Origin: Ruminococcaceae bacterium UBA1691
GTDB taxonomy: Bacteria; Bacillota; Clostridia; Oscillospirales; Acutalibacteraceae
Length of the DNA stretch: 14,284 nt
Assembly: GCA_002320555.1 (NCBI GenBank)
Contig: DCJV01000106.1
Location: 34,791-49,074 of the forward strand
Direction of reading: 5' to 3'
Shown: positions 1 through 6,499 of the stretch, piece by piece
Layout of the letters: every line of letters begins with the position of its first letter
Position numbering within the stretch: position 1 is the first letter of the stretch
Notes under the pieces: model-generated
What the model was told of the DNA's origin: nothing
The model's input: the letters and a program-made list of their open reading frames with translations, nothing else
The model's database searches: none
Program-made: the position numbers and the translations under genes

Positions 1-156
1 TTACGAAGCGCAGCGAGTAACAAAACAAAGGCCGCTATTCGCACGTCAATCAAAGAGATGTGCACCGCTTCCTTATACTGAAAAGTTTACGGCTGTTTTT
101 TCTAGCGCCGCCTAATGATATAAAACCAGGAGGGGCGAAATCAACGCTTCTGTTAT
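1..156. other. Leading non-coding stretch, no gene recognised
   Basis: No credible coding region is visible before the MarR promoter. Two plus-strand frames are open from the window edge but stop at about positions 81 and 112, and neither resembles a known protein end. The sequence AGGAGGGG near 128-135 looks like a ribosome binding site but no ATG or GTG follows at a usable distance. No strong terminator hairpin was found. Confidence 0.5.
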
Positions 157-184
157 TTGACATTGGAAATGCATTTGATATAAT
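157..184 (+). promoter_or_regulatory. Sigma-A-type promoter for the MarR/TSUP operon
   Basis: A perfect -35 TTGACA (157-162) and a perfect -10 TATAAT (179-184) are separated by 16 bp. The -10 is extended by TG one base upstream (176-177). Transcription would begin near 191, giving a leader of about 40 nt before the ATG at 232. The spacer contains the 10-bp perfect palindrome AAATGCATTT (167-176), a plausible MarR-family operator for autoregulation, because a dimer bound there would block RNA polymerase. The operator role is inference. Confidence 0.85.
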
Positions 185-231
185 AGTTATAAATTAAACT
201 GTTCAATATAAAACCATATGAAGGGGATTCT

Positions 232-675
232 ATGCAGGATGTCATCCATCTTGTCCGCACCACCCAGCAAATGAAGCACCTTTATGAAAGCTGCTGCAAA
301 ACTCTGTCCACTCAATACCAGCTCACAAAAAATGAAATCGATGTGCTTCTTTTTCTTGCCAACAACGCGCCTCTCGACACGGCCCGGGATATCGTGGAAT
401 ACCGCGCGATCTCCAAATCGCACGTTTGCCAGTCCGTGGACCGGCTCACCCGGCGCGGTTTTCTGACAGGGACGCAGGATGAAAAGGACCGCCGGTGCAT
501 CCATCTGCAGCTGCAGCCCGCTGTTATGGCAATCGTCCGGCAGGCCCAACAGATGCAGCAGGATTTTTTTCATACCCTTTATCAGGGTGTCACGCAGGAT
601 GAATTGGAAGTTGTAAAAGCTGTGTTTCAAAAAATATCTGACAACATAGAGGAGGCCTCTCAAAATGGCCGTTAA
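232..675 (+). CDS. MarR-family winged-helix transcriptional regulator
   Basis: This 147-residue protein has the usual MarR length and plan: a helical N-terminus, a winged helix-turn-helix at about residues 47-80 with recognition helix around SKSHVCQSVDRLTRRG, a wing at about 82-94 containing DEKDRR (the D-x-R wing signature of the family), and a C-terminal dimerisation helix. MarR proteins are dimers that usually repress their own operon and release DNA on binding a small ligand or on cysteine oxidation. Cysteines at 21, 22 and 66 are visible, but nothing shows that they sense redox. The ATG at 232 is chosen because AAGGGGA lies just upstream and the promoter at 157-184 precedes it. The last 11 bp overlap the exporter gene, so the two are almost certainly co-transcribed and this protein probably controls exporter expression. 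The ligand is unknown. Confidence 0.92.
   Translation: MQDVIHLVRTTQQMKHLYESCCKTLSTQYQLTKNEIDVLLFLANNAPLDTARDIVEYRAISKSHVCQSVDRLTRRGFLTGTQDEKDRRCIHLQLQPAVMAIVRQAQQMQQDFFHTLYQGVTQDELEVVKAVFQKISDNIEEASQNGR
648..660 (+). promoter_or_regulatory. Exporter ribosome binding site inside a small hairpin
   Basis: The Shine-Dalgarno sequence GAGGAGG of the exporter gene lies within the 3' end of the MarR gene. It is embedded in a short inverted repeat, AGAGG (648-652) and CCTCT (656-660) with a 3-nt loop. Ribosomes finishing the MarR gene would open this structure, so translation of the two genes may be coupled. The stem is short, so the effect may be weak. Confidence 0.4.
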
Positions 676-1435
676 ATTGCTCGTCTATATCATCTCTGGC
701 CTCGGCGCCGGAATTGGCACAGGGCTTGCGGGCCTGTCCGCCGCCGCTGTCATCTCCCCCATGCTCATCACCTTTCTTCATGTCCCCGCCTATGAAGCAG
801 TTGCCATTGCGCTCGCTTCAGACGTCCTTGCCTCCGCCATTTCCGCCTATACCTATGGCAAGAATAAAAACCTGGATATCAAAAACGGCCTGATCATGCT
901 CTGCTCCGTGCTGGTGTTCACGCTGGTTGGCAGCTACATTGCATCTCTCGTGCCGAATACCACCATGGGCAATTTCTCCGTCTTCATGACCACACTGCTT
1001 GGCCTCAAATTTATCATAAAACCCGTTATGACGACCAAAGAGGCGCACGCCTCGAAAAGCGCGGCCCGCAAGGCAGTCGAATCCATCCTCTGCGGCATTC
1101 TCATTGGCTTTATCTGCGGTTTTATCGGCGCGGGCGGCGGCATGATGCTGCTCCTGATCCTTACAAGCGTGCTAGGGTATGAATTGAAAACTGCGGTTGG
1201 TACCAGCGTGTTCATTATGGCCTTCACCGCCTTCACGGGTGCCGTATCCCACATGGTGATCGGCGGCATGCCTGATCCGCTTGCCTTGATCGTCTGCATC
1301 GTGGCCACACTGGTCGGCGCGCGCGTGGCCGCCCTCTTTGCCAATCAGGCAAGCCCCAAAATGCTCAACCGGATTACAGGGATTGTTCTGACCGTGTTGG
1401 GCGTGGCGATGATCGCCGTTAAGCTGTTTGGCTAG
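665..1435 (+). CDS. TSUP-family (TauE/SafE-like) membrane permease, probable anion exporter
   Basis: The 256-residue product is an integral membrane protein with about eight hydrophobic segments (roughly 5-37, 44-64, 73-95, 103-118, 138-168, 175-199, 204-225 and 234-254). It shows the two-fold repeat typical of TSUP proteins, with the glycine-rich motif GFIGAGGGMMLL at about 152-163 opening the second half. Family members move sulfite, sulfoacetate, other organosulfonates or related anions across the cytoplasmic membrane, but most are uncharacterised and the substrate here cannot be read from sequence. The ATG at 665 follows GAGGAGG at a normal distance and overlaps the MarR gene by 11 bp. 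A terminator follows directly, so this is the last gene of a two-gene operon. An exporter controlled by a MarR protein fits efflux of a toxic or stress-related anion, which is inference. Confidence 0.88.
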   Translation: MAVKLLVYIISGLGAGIGTGLAGLSAAAVISPMLITFLHVPAYEAVAIALASDVLASAISAYTYGKNKNLDIKNGLIMLCSVLVFTLVGSYIASLVPNTTMGNFSVFMTTLLGLKFIIKPVMTTKEAHASKSAARKAVESILCGILIGFICGFIGAGGGMMLLLILTSVLGYELKTAVGTSVFIMAFTAFTGAVSHMVIGGMPDPLALIVCIVATLVGARVAALFANQASPKMLNRITGIVLTVLGVAMIAVKLFG

Positions 1436-1444
1436 TATCATGAC

Positions 1445-1476
1445 AAAAAAAGGCTTCCGGGATCGGGAGCCTTTTT
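1445..1476. terminator. Bidirectional rho-independent terminator
   Basis: AGGCTTCC (1451-1458) pairs with GGGAGCCT (1465-1472) around a 6-nt loop. A-rich sequence on the left and a T-run on the right extend the stem and provide a U-tract in both orientations. On the plus strand it ends the MarR-exporter transcript 10 bp after the stop. On the minus strand it can end the symporter transcript about 80 bp after its stop. Confidence 0.88.
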
Positions 1477-1553
1477 CTATACAAAAAATAACTGCTGGTT
1501 GGCTGTTTTGGGGTAGCTTGGAGTATCTCTAATCAAAGTGGGTGCAGAAGGCG

Positions 1554-3035
1554 TCAATCGGCGGCGCATTCCGGCCCGGATTTGTTTTCTCCTTTAGAAG
1601 CTTCCCGGTCCGCTGCATTCAAGCGGCGCTCACTGAGCTCACGCAGCACCGTCTCCCGTTTTTCACCCACGAGATCATAGGTAACGTAAGGGAGCGCGCT
1701 CAAAAGGTATACGACGGCAGGTACAAGCGCATAAATCATCCAGATTCGCTTTTGCACCAACACCGTCTGCTGCACACGGGCATTTCCCTCCTGCGTCACA
1801 TAGCCAATGGCGGAAAGCAGAAGCGCGCTGATCGACTGAATGACGGTGTTGCTGATTTTTTGCGTGGTGATCTTCATAGAAAATCCAACGCCCTCATTGC
1901 GCTTTCCCGTCCTCCATTCTGAATAATCCGTCGCCTCCGCCATCATCTCATTGAGAACAATATTGCAGGGCGCACTGATCAAGCCGAACAGGAACTGGCC
2001 GATCATAATAGCGGGTACGATAATCATTGGCCGGGCATAATATTTGATGCCAATTAAATAAATAATCAGCCACACCGCGCCAAATCCGCATTGGCACAAT
2101 AGCATAAACGTTCGGTTGTCCAGATGCTTTTTGAGCACCGGCAGGAGCGCATAGGAAAACATCCAGGTAATCGCGGAAGGAATCTGAGAGAGAACAGCAA
2201 GGCTTGCGCGCCCCAGCACATCAATGAAATAATAGTTCATAAATGCATAGCCGATCCCGCTCAGAGACATTATCAGGCCTGACAGCACAATCGCCCGCAT
2301 CGCGGAATTGTGGATCAGTTCGCCAGCACTTTCCCGTAAAGTTGGGCGGTTTTGGGATTGCTCCACACGCTCCTTGACACAGAAACCTGCCAGGGAAAAC
2401 AATCCGATCCCAGCCACGCCTCCGATCAACCCAAACAGAAAAAACACCTTCGTCAGGCTGATCTTCGCATCCGGCGCCGCCGCATAGTCCATCAGAAGCG
2501 GTACCAAGATATATGGAAGCGCGCTGCAAATGTTAATCATCACATTGACCGAAGTCATCACGTGCCGCCGCTCTTCCGGATGCGGCGAGATTGCCGCTGA
2601 TAGGCCCCAATAGGAGACATCCGTGATCGTGTAGCAAAGCTCCCACAAAAAATAGGTGACAAACATGAAGGCAATTTTCAAAGGCGACGTGGGAGACGTA
2701 TCGCGAATCAATAAAGGGCCGGAAAACATCAGGACAGTGCATACGGCAAGCGGGAAGGTAAGCGTGCGGAGATAGGGGACCATCTTGCCCCGCTTCGTCC
2801 GAGTGCGATCGATCAGGATGCCTGCCAGCGGATTGTTGACGATATCCCAGATCCCCTCTACAAACAGCATTATGCTGACAAAACGCGGATCGATGTGGAA
2901 AACGTTGATATAATAATACATCAGGTATCCGGTGATCAGCGCATAGCAGAAATTCTGCCCGCCGCCTGCAACGCTGTAGGCGGCAACCTCCCCCTTGCCT
3001 ACGAGCCGGGGTTCGCAGGGTTGCTTCCGCTTCAT
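1554..3035 (-). CDS. GPH-family (MFS_2) sugar:cation symporter
   Basis: The product is 493 residues from the chosen start, the usual size for glycoside-pentoside-hexuronide:cation symporters. The hydropathy pattern fits about 12 transmembrane segments. Diagnostic family motifs are visible: the N-terminal KGEVAAYSVAGGGQN, the first-half signature DIVNNPLAGILIDRTRTKRGK (D64 to about K84), and YWGLSAAISPHPEERR in the loop after the fourth to fifth helices. Family members import sugars or glycosides such as melibiose, lactose, xylosides or glucuronides with Na+ or H+; the substrate here is not determined. The ATG at 3035 is preferred over an upstream TTG because it has GGGAG about 10 nt upstream and lies 32 nt downstream of the -10. 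The C-terminus is a charged cytoplasmic tail. The regulator gene directly upstream probably controls it, and the nearby beta-galactosidase suggests a galactoside substrate (inference). Confidence 0.9.
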   Translation of the reverse strand: MKRKQPCEPRLVGKGEVAAYSVAGGGQNFCYALITGYLMYYYINVFHIDPRFVSIMLFVEGIWDIVNNPLAGILIDRTRTKRGKMVPYLRTLTFPLAVCTVLMFSGPLLIRDTSPTSPLKIAFMFVTYFLWELCYTITDVSYWGLSAAISPHPEERRHVMTSVNVMINICSALPYILVPLLMDYAAAPDAKISLTKVFFLFGLIGGVAGIGLFSLAGFCVKERVEQSQNRPTLRESAGELIHNSAMRAIVLSGLIMSLSGIGYAFMNYYFIDVLGRASLAVLSQIPSAITWMFSYALLPVLKKHLDNRTFMLLCQCGFGAVWLIIYLIGIKYYARPMIIVPAIMIGQFLFGLISAPCNIVLNEMMAEATDYSEWRTGKRNEGVGFSMKITTQKISNTVIQSISALLLSAIGYVTQEGNARVQQTVLVQKRIWMIYALVPAVVYLLSALPYVTYDLVGEKRETVLRELSERRLNAADREASKGENKSGPECAAD

Positions 3036-3066
3036 AAAAATACATCTCCCTTCCCGTTTTGACTGT

Positions 3067-3095
3067 ATCATAGCAGAAAGATAGATGAATGTCAA
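3067..3095 (-). promoter_or_regulatory. Promoter of the GPH symporter gene
   Basis: Reading the minus strand, TTGACA (3095-3090) and TATGAT (3072-3067) are separated by exactly 17 bp, and TG one base before the -10 makes it an extended -10. Transcription would start near 3060, leaving about 25 nt of leader with a good ribosome binding site. Just upstream lies a 7-bp inverted repeat, AATATAA (3095-3101) and TTATATT (3115-3121), a possible operator but in AT-rich DNA. This promoter means the symporter can be transcribed independently of the regulator gene. Confidence 0.85.
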
Positions 3096-3119
3096 ATATA
3101 ATTTAATAACCAGCTTATA

Positions 3120-4145
3120 TTATTCCAAATCAAACAGCTTTGCCAATACTGCCCGCATTTTCTCTAGCTTCTCCGGCACGAGGCTGAAATAGATGCGTTT
3201 CTGATTCTCCCCGTCCGTCGTCATGGCGGCAAGGCCGTTTTGCAGGAGGATATCCGTGTGATGCATGATCGTCGCAGGGGTCAGGCCAAGCGCCTGGGCC
3301 AGCTCACGGTTATACCACGGGCGCTGTTTGAGCAAAAGCAGGATTTCCATGCGGGTAGGATCGCTCATTGCCTTGCAGGCGCCTGTGAAAAACAGTTTCT
3401 CATCATTGCGGATTTCCTCCGGCCGTTCATCAGCATTGAACATGCCATAATAATATGCGTCGTCGATAAAGAAGGAAGACGTGTAAAGGCTAAGCTGGGG
3501 ATAGATATGCCGGATCTGCGCACCCCGCTCCACGATCCCTTTTTCGTAAAACTCTTCTGCTGAGTTCCAGCTTGATGCAAGAAAGGCCTGCGCCTCCTCG
3601 CGTACAAGCGCCCATGCATCCTCCATTACGGGCACATTTTCCCGTATCATCCGCGCAAGGGCCGACAAATAAAACTTGGGGCGCTCCACTACCGCGCACA
3701 ACTCGTCTCCGCTTGCGCCGCAGGCGATATAGTCTTCCAGATCCTTCGCCTGTTCAATTTCGTCGAACCCAATCATACCGCTGTTGTAAATTAACCGGTA
3801 CCCATCGCTGAGCAGAGCTCTTAATGCATCCTCCTCACGTTCGTCCGCATCATATGTCAAATTCTTATCAATAAGAAACGGAAGAGCTATGATCACATAA
3901 TCGCCGATGCCCATTTGATGAAAGAAAAAATCATAGAAATCGCCGTATACAGCCCGTTCCCGAAACGCGGCCGTATATCTCCGATGAAGGCTCTCATGCG
4001 CGTGATAAAACGCCATGCCATCTCCGCCTTCCGCATCAATCGCCGCTGTCATCAGCCGTATCAGGTTATCTAGATTTGCTGAAATATACAGCAGGGCGAG
4101 CGTCTCACAGATTGGCTCGGGTCTTTGATGGATAATCGGATTCAT
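3120..4145 (-). CDS. Transcriptional regulator with C-terminal ArsR-type winged helix
   Basis: From the chosen start the protein has 341 residues, much longer than a classic ArsR repressor of about 100. The last 90 residues (about 252-341) form an ArsR-like HTH: KAMSDPTRMEILLLLKQRP, then ELAQALGLTPATIMHHTDIL as the helix-turn-helix, then a wing at about TTDGENQKRIYF. The first 250 residues are mostly helical and acidic with no metal-binding cysteine motif; I do not recognise the domain, which presumably senses a ligand. An in-frame TTG at 4205 gives a longer frame, but it coincides with the promoter -35, so the ATG at 4145 (AAGGAAGG about 12 nt upstream) is preferred. It lies upstream of the symporter gene on the same strand, with an 84-bp gap and no terminator between, so local control of sugar uptake is the likely role. 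Confidence 0.8.
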   Translation of the reverse strand: MNPIIHQRPEPICETLALLYISANLDNLIRLMTAAIDAEGGDGMAFYHAHESLHRRYTAAFRERAVYGDFYDFFFHQMGIGDYVIIALPFLIDKNLTYDADEREEDALRALLSDGYRLIYNSGMIGFDEIEQAKDLEDYIACGASGDELCAVVERPKFYLSALARMIRENVPVMEDAWALVREEAQAFLASSWNSAEEFYEKGIVERGAQIRHIYPQLSLYTSSFFIDDAYYYGMFNADERPEEIRNDEKLFFTGACKAMSDPTRMEILLLLKQRPWYNRELAQALGLTPATIMHHTDILLQNGLAAMTTDGENQKRIYFSLVPEKLEKMRAVLAKLFDLE

Positions 4146-4176
4146 GGCAGCACCATCCCTTCCTTGATCTGTCATC

Positions 4177-4205
4177 ATTATAAACAATATTCCCCCGATG
4201 GGCAA
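4177..4205 (-). promoter_or_regulatory. Promoter of the ArsR-type regulator gene
   Basis: On the minus strand a -35 TTGCCC (4205-4200) and a perfect -10 TATAAT (4182-4177) are spaced by 17 bp. Transcription would start near 4170, giving a leader of about 25 nt to the ATG at 4145. The position of this promoter argues against the TTG start at 4205. Confidence 0.72.
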
Positions 4206-4238
4206 GGAGAAAGCCCCCTGCTCCCGCGCAATTGTATC

Positions 4239-4254
4239 TGTAAACGGTTTTTCC
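4239..4254. promoter_or_regulatory. Candidate catabolite-responsive (cre-like) site
   Basis: TGTAAACGGTTTTT resembles the CcpA cre consensus (TG, then AA-R-CG, then a T-rich half) in its left half and core, but it lacks the terminal CA. It lies between the divergent promoters of the sugar-transport regulator and ppk, about 34 bp upstream of the former's -35 and 12 bp upstream of the latter's. The assignment is by motif resemblance only. Confidence 0.3.
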
Positions 4255-4265
4255 TATAAATCTGG

Positions 4266-4295
4266 TTTTCATTTCTTGCAAAAATCGTGTATACT
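4266..4295 (+). promoter_or_regulatory. Probable promoter of the ppk-pfk operon
   Basis: A good -10 TATACT (4290-4295) is preceded at 18 bp by a weak -35 TTTTCA (4266-4271). Transcription would start near 4302, giving a leader of about 25 nt before the GTG at 4328, with AAGAGGTGG as the ribosome binding site. TTGCAA at 4276-4281 is too close to the -10 to serve as its -35. Confidence 0.55.
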
Positions 4296-4327
4296 ATTCT
4301 TATCACATACTGGAAAGAGGTGGTCCT

Positions 4328-6496
4328 GTGAGCGAAAAAAACGAAAAAGAGAAAAAGGCAAAACGTACCCGCATCCCCTATACCAACCGGGAGCTGAGCT
4401 GGCTTTCCTTCAACGAGCGTGTGCTGAAGGAAGCCTATGAAAAAGAAAACCCGTTGCTTGAACGGCTAAAATTTCTGTCGATCACAGCCTCCAATCTTGA
4501 CGAATTTTTTATGGTCCGCGTCGCAGGCCTGCGAGAGCAGGCGCGCATGGGCGTCAAAAAACCTTATCCTGTTGGGCAGTCGCCCTCCGCACAGCTGCGT
4601 CAGATCAGTGAGCAGGCCCACTTCCTGTGCAAAAAGCAATATAACTGCCTGCGCCGTTCGCTTCTGCCCATGCTGCGCAACCACGATATCCTGATCGTAC
4701 GCTTTGAAGGCCTGGATGCAAAGCAGAAGAAATATGTCGCGCGGTATTTTGATCACATGGTCTTTCCGGTCCTCACTCCGCTCGCCATTGACCAGAGCCG
4801 CCCCTTCCCTCTGCTTGCCAACCGATCTCTGAATCTGGCGGTTCGTTTGAAAAAGGAGAAGGAAACGCATTTTGCGGTCGTCCAGGTGCCGTCGATCCTG
4901 CCGCGGTTTATCGCGCTTCCCGGTGAGAAAAAACAGCATTTTATCCTTCTGGAAGATGTGATCATTGCCTATCTGCCAAAGCTGCTTGAAACGCATGAGG
5001 TCAAAGCCGTCTCCCTCTTTCGCATCACGCGCAACGCCGATCTGAGCATCGACGAGGAGGCGGAGGACCTGCTGCAGGAAATCCAGAAATCCATTAAAAA
5101 GCGCAAGCGCGGCCGCCCGGTACGGCTCGAAATCAACGCAAAATGCGACGAGGAAACACAGCGGTTTTTAATCGATACGCTTGATGTGCGGGAAGCCGAC
5201 GTTTACTCCTGCGCGGGGCCGCTCGATCTGACCGCCTGGTCGAAGCTCTCCTCCATGATCAAGGGGCATGCCGATCTGCGCCTTTCCCCGATCATCCCAG
5301 CCCGCCCTGCTGACTTTCTCGGTTGCGGTGACGACCTCTTCGCCGCCATCCGGGAGCGGGATCGCTTTGTCCATCATCCCTACGAAAGCTTTGACTGCGT
5401 TGTCAAATTCCTGGCCAGCGCGGCGGAGGATCCCGCAGTGCTCGCCATCAAGCAGACGCTCTACCGCGTTAGCGGCAATTCTCCGATCGTTCGCGCACTG
5501 ATGCGCGCGGCGGAAAATGGAAAGCAAGTCACCGTCCTGGTGGAGCTCAAAGCTCGCTTTGATGAGGAAAACAATATTAACTGGGCCAAAAAGCTTGAAC
5601 AGGCCGGCTGCCATGTCATCTACGGCCTCGTTGGGCTCAAGACGCACTGCAAAATCCTGCTCGTTGTCCGCCGGGATGCGGACGGCATCCGCCGCTATCT
5701 CCACCTCGGCACCGGCAACTACAACGACAGCACGGCAAGGCTCTACACAGATATGGGCCTTTTTACCTGCCGCGAGGATTACGGTTCGGACGCGTCCCTG
5801 CTCTTCAATCTCCTGACCGGCTACTCGCGCCCGCCGCAATACCAGAAATTCATCACCGCGCCCGACGACATGCGTTCCTTTTTCTATGAGCGCATCGAAA
5901 GAGAAACACAAAATGTGCTCGACGGCAAGCCCGCCGGCATCGTCGTCAAGGTCAATTCTCTGCTCGACTACGATATCATCGAGCGGCTTTACAAAGCTTC
6001 CCAAGCAGGGGTGGACATCCGACTGATTGTGCGGGGAATCTGCTCGCTGGTACCCGGCGTGGAGGGCGTCAGTGACCGTATCACAGTGCACTCCATTGTG
6101 GGCCGTTTTCTGGAGCACAGCAGGATTTTCCGCTTTGAAAACGGCGGAGAGCCACTGATCTATCTGGGCAGCGCGGATTTGATGCCGCGCAATCTCGACC
6201 GCCGCGTGGAGCTTTTATTCCCTGTGGAGGAGCCGAAAATCCGGATGCGCGTCGAGGCGGTGCTCGCCATGCAGATGGGAGACACCGTCAATTCTCGTAT
6301 ACAAGGGCCGGATGCCATCTACAGAATGGCACAGCGTCGTGGAAAACACAATATCGATTCTCAGGCGGCATTTCTGGCGCTTGCGCAGGAGCGGGAAAAA
6401 GCCTATCTGGCGCAGCAAACGGAAAGCACCCGATTTACCCCTCGCTTAAAAGCGGAGGAGGAGCACAATCAATCGATGGATCAGAAAGGAAGCTGA
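4328..6496 (+). CDS. ppk: Polyphosphate kinase (PPK1)
   Basis: PPK1 reversibly polymerises the gamma phosphate of ATP into inorganic polyphosphate. The 722-residue protein has normal family length and all hallmarks: the N-terminal YTNRELSWLSFNERVL, then LDEFFMVRVAGL, FPVLTPLAIDQSRPFP in the middle domain, and two phospholipase-D-like C-terminal domains (about 335-505 and 510-690). The autophosphorylated histidine is H440 in GLKTHCK and the second catalytic histidine is H597 in RFLEHSR; their spacing of 157 equals that of H435 and H592 in the E. coli enzyme. R380 (QTLYRV) and R410 (ARFDEE) match the Mg-binding and catalytic arginines with the same offset. The start is GTG, supported by AAGAGGTGG upstream and by alignment of the N-terminal motif. 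The first 18 residues are strongly charged. It is the first gene of an operon with phosphofructokinase, whose ribosome binding site lies in the last ppk codons. Confidence 0.97.
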   Translation: MSEKNEKEKKAKRTRIPYTNRELSWLSFNERVLKEAYEKENPLLERLKFLSITASNLDEFFMVRVAGLREQARMGVKKPYPVGQSPSAQLRQISEQAHFLCKKQYNCLRRSLLPMLRNHDILIVRFEGLDAKQKKYVARYFDHMVFPVLTPLAIDQSRPFPLLANRSLNLAVRLKKEKETHFAVVQVPSILPRFIALPGEKKQHFILLEDVIIAYLPKLLETHEVKAVSLFRITRNADLSIDEEAEDLLQEIQKSIKKRKRGRPVRLEINAKCDEETQRFLIDTLDVREADVYSCAGPLDLTAWSKLSSMIKGHADLRLSPIIPARPADFLGCGDDLFAAIRERDRFVHHPYESFDCVVKFLASAAEDPAVLAIKQTLYRVSGNSPIVRALMRAAENGKQVTVLVELKARFDEENNINWAKKLEQAGCHVIYGLVGLKTHCKILLVVRRDADGIRRYLHLGTGNYNDSTARLYTDMGLFTCREDYGSDASLLFNLLTGYSRPPQYQKFITAPDDMRSFFYERIERETQNVLDGKPAGIVVKVNSLLDYDIIERLYKASQAGVDIRLIVRGICSLVPGVEGVSDRITVHSIVGRFLEHSRIFRFENGGEPLIYLGSADLMPRNLDRRVELLFPVEEPKIRMRVEAVLAMQMGDTVNSRIQGPDAIYRMAQRRGKHNIDSQAAFLALAQEREKAYLAQQTESTRFTPRLKAEEEHNQSMDQKGS

Positions 6497-6499
6497 CGT

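Noticed and set aside
1..112. Plus-strand frames open from the window edge
   Set aside because: They are short (26 and 37 codons) and without recognisable protein character. They could be a gene end but nothing supports it.
187..663. 158-codon minus-strand frame opposite the MarR gene
   Set aside because: It is a register-aligned shadow, and it would end within the MarR promoter and leader.
3036..3095. TTG start giving the symporter 20 more N-terminal residues
   Set aside because: The codon overlaps the promoter -35, upstream of the expected transcript start. The ATG at 3035 has a good ribosome binding site and gives the normal GPH N-terminus.
4169..4175. CTGTCAT resembling an E. coli Pho box half-site
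   Set aside because: It is a single half-site with no second repeat at 11 bp, and Firmicute PhoP boxes differ (TTTACA/TTAACA type).
4146..4205. TTG start giving the ArsR-type regulator 20 more residues
   Set aside because: It coincides with the -35 of a well-spaced promoter, so it would not be transcribed. The ATG at 4145 follows AAGGAAGG.
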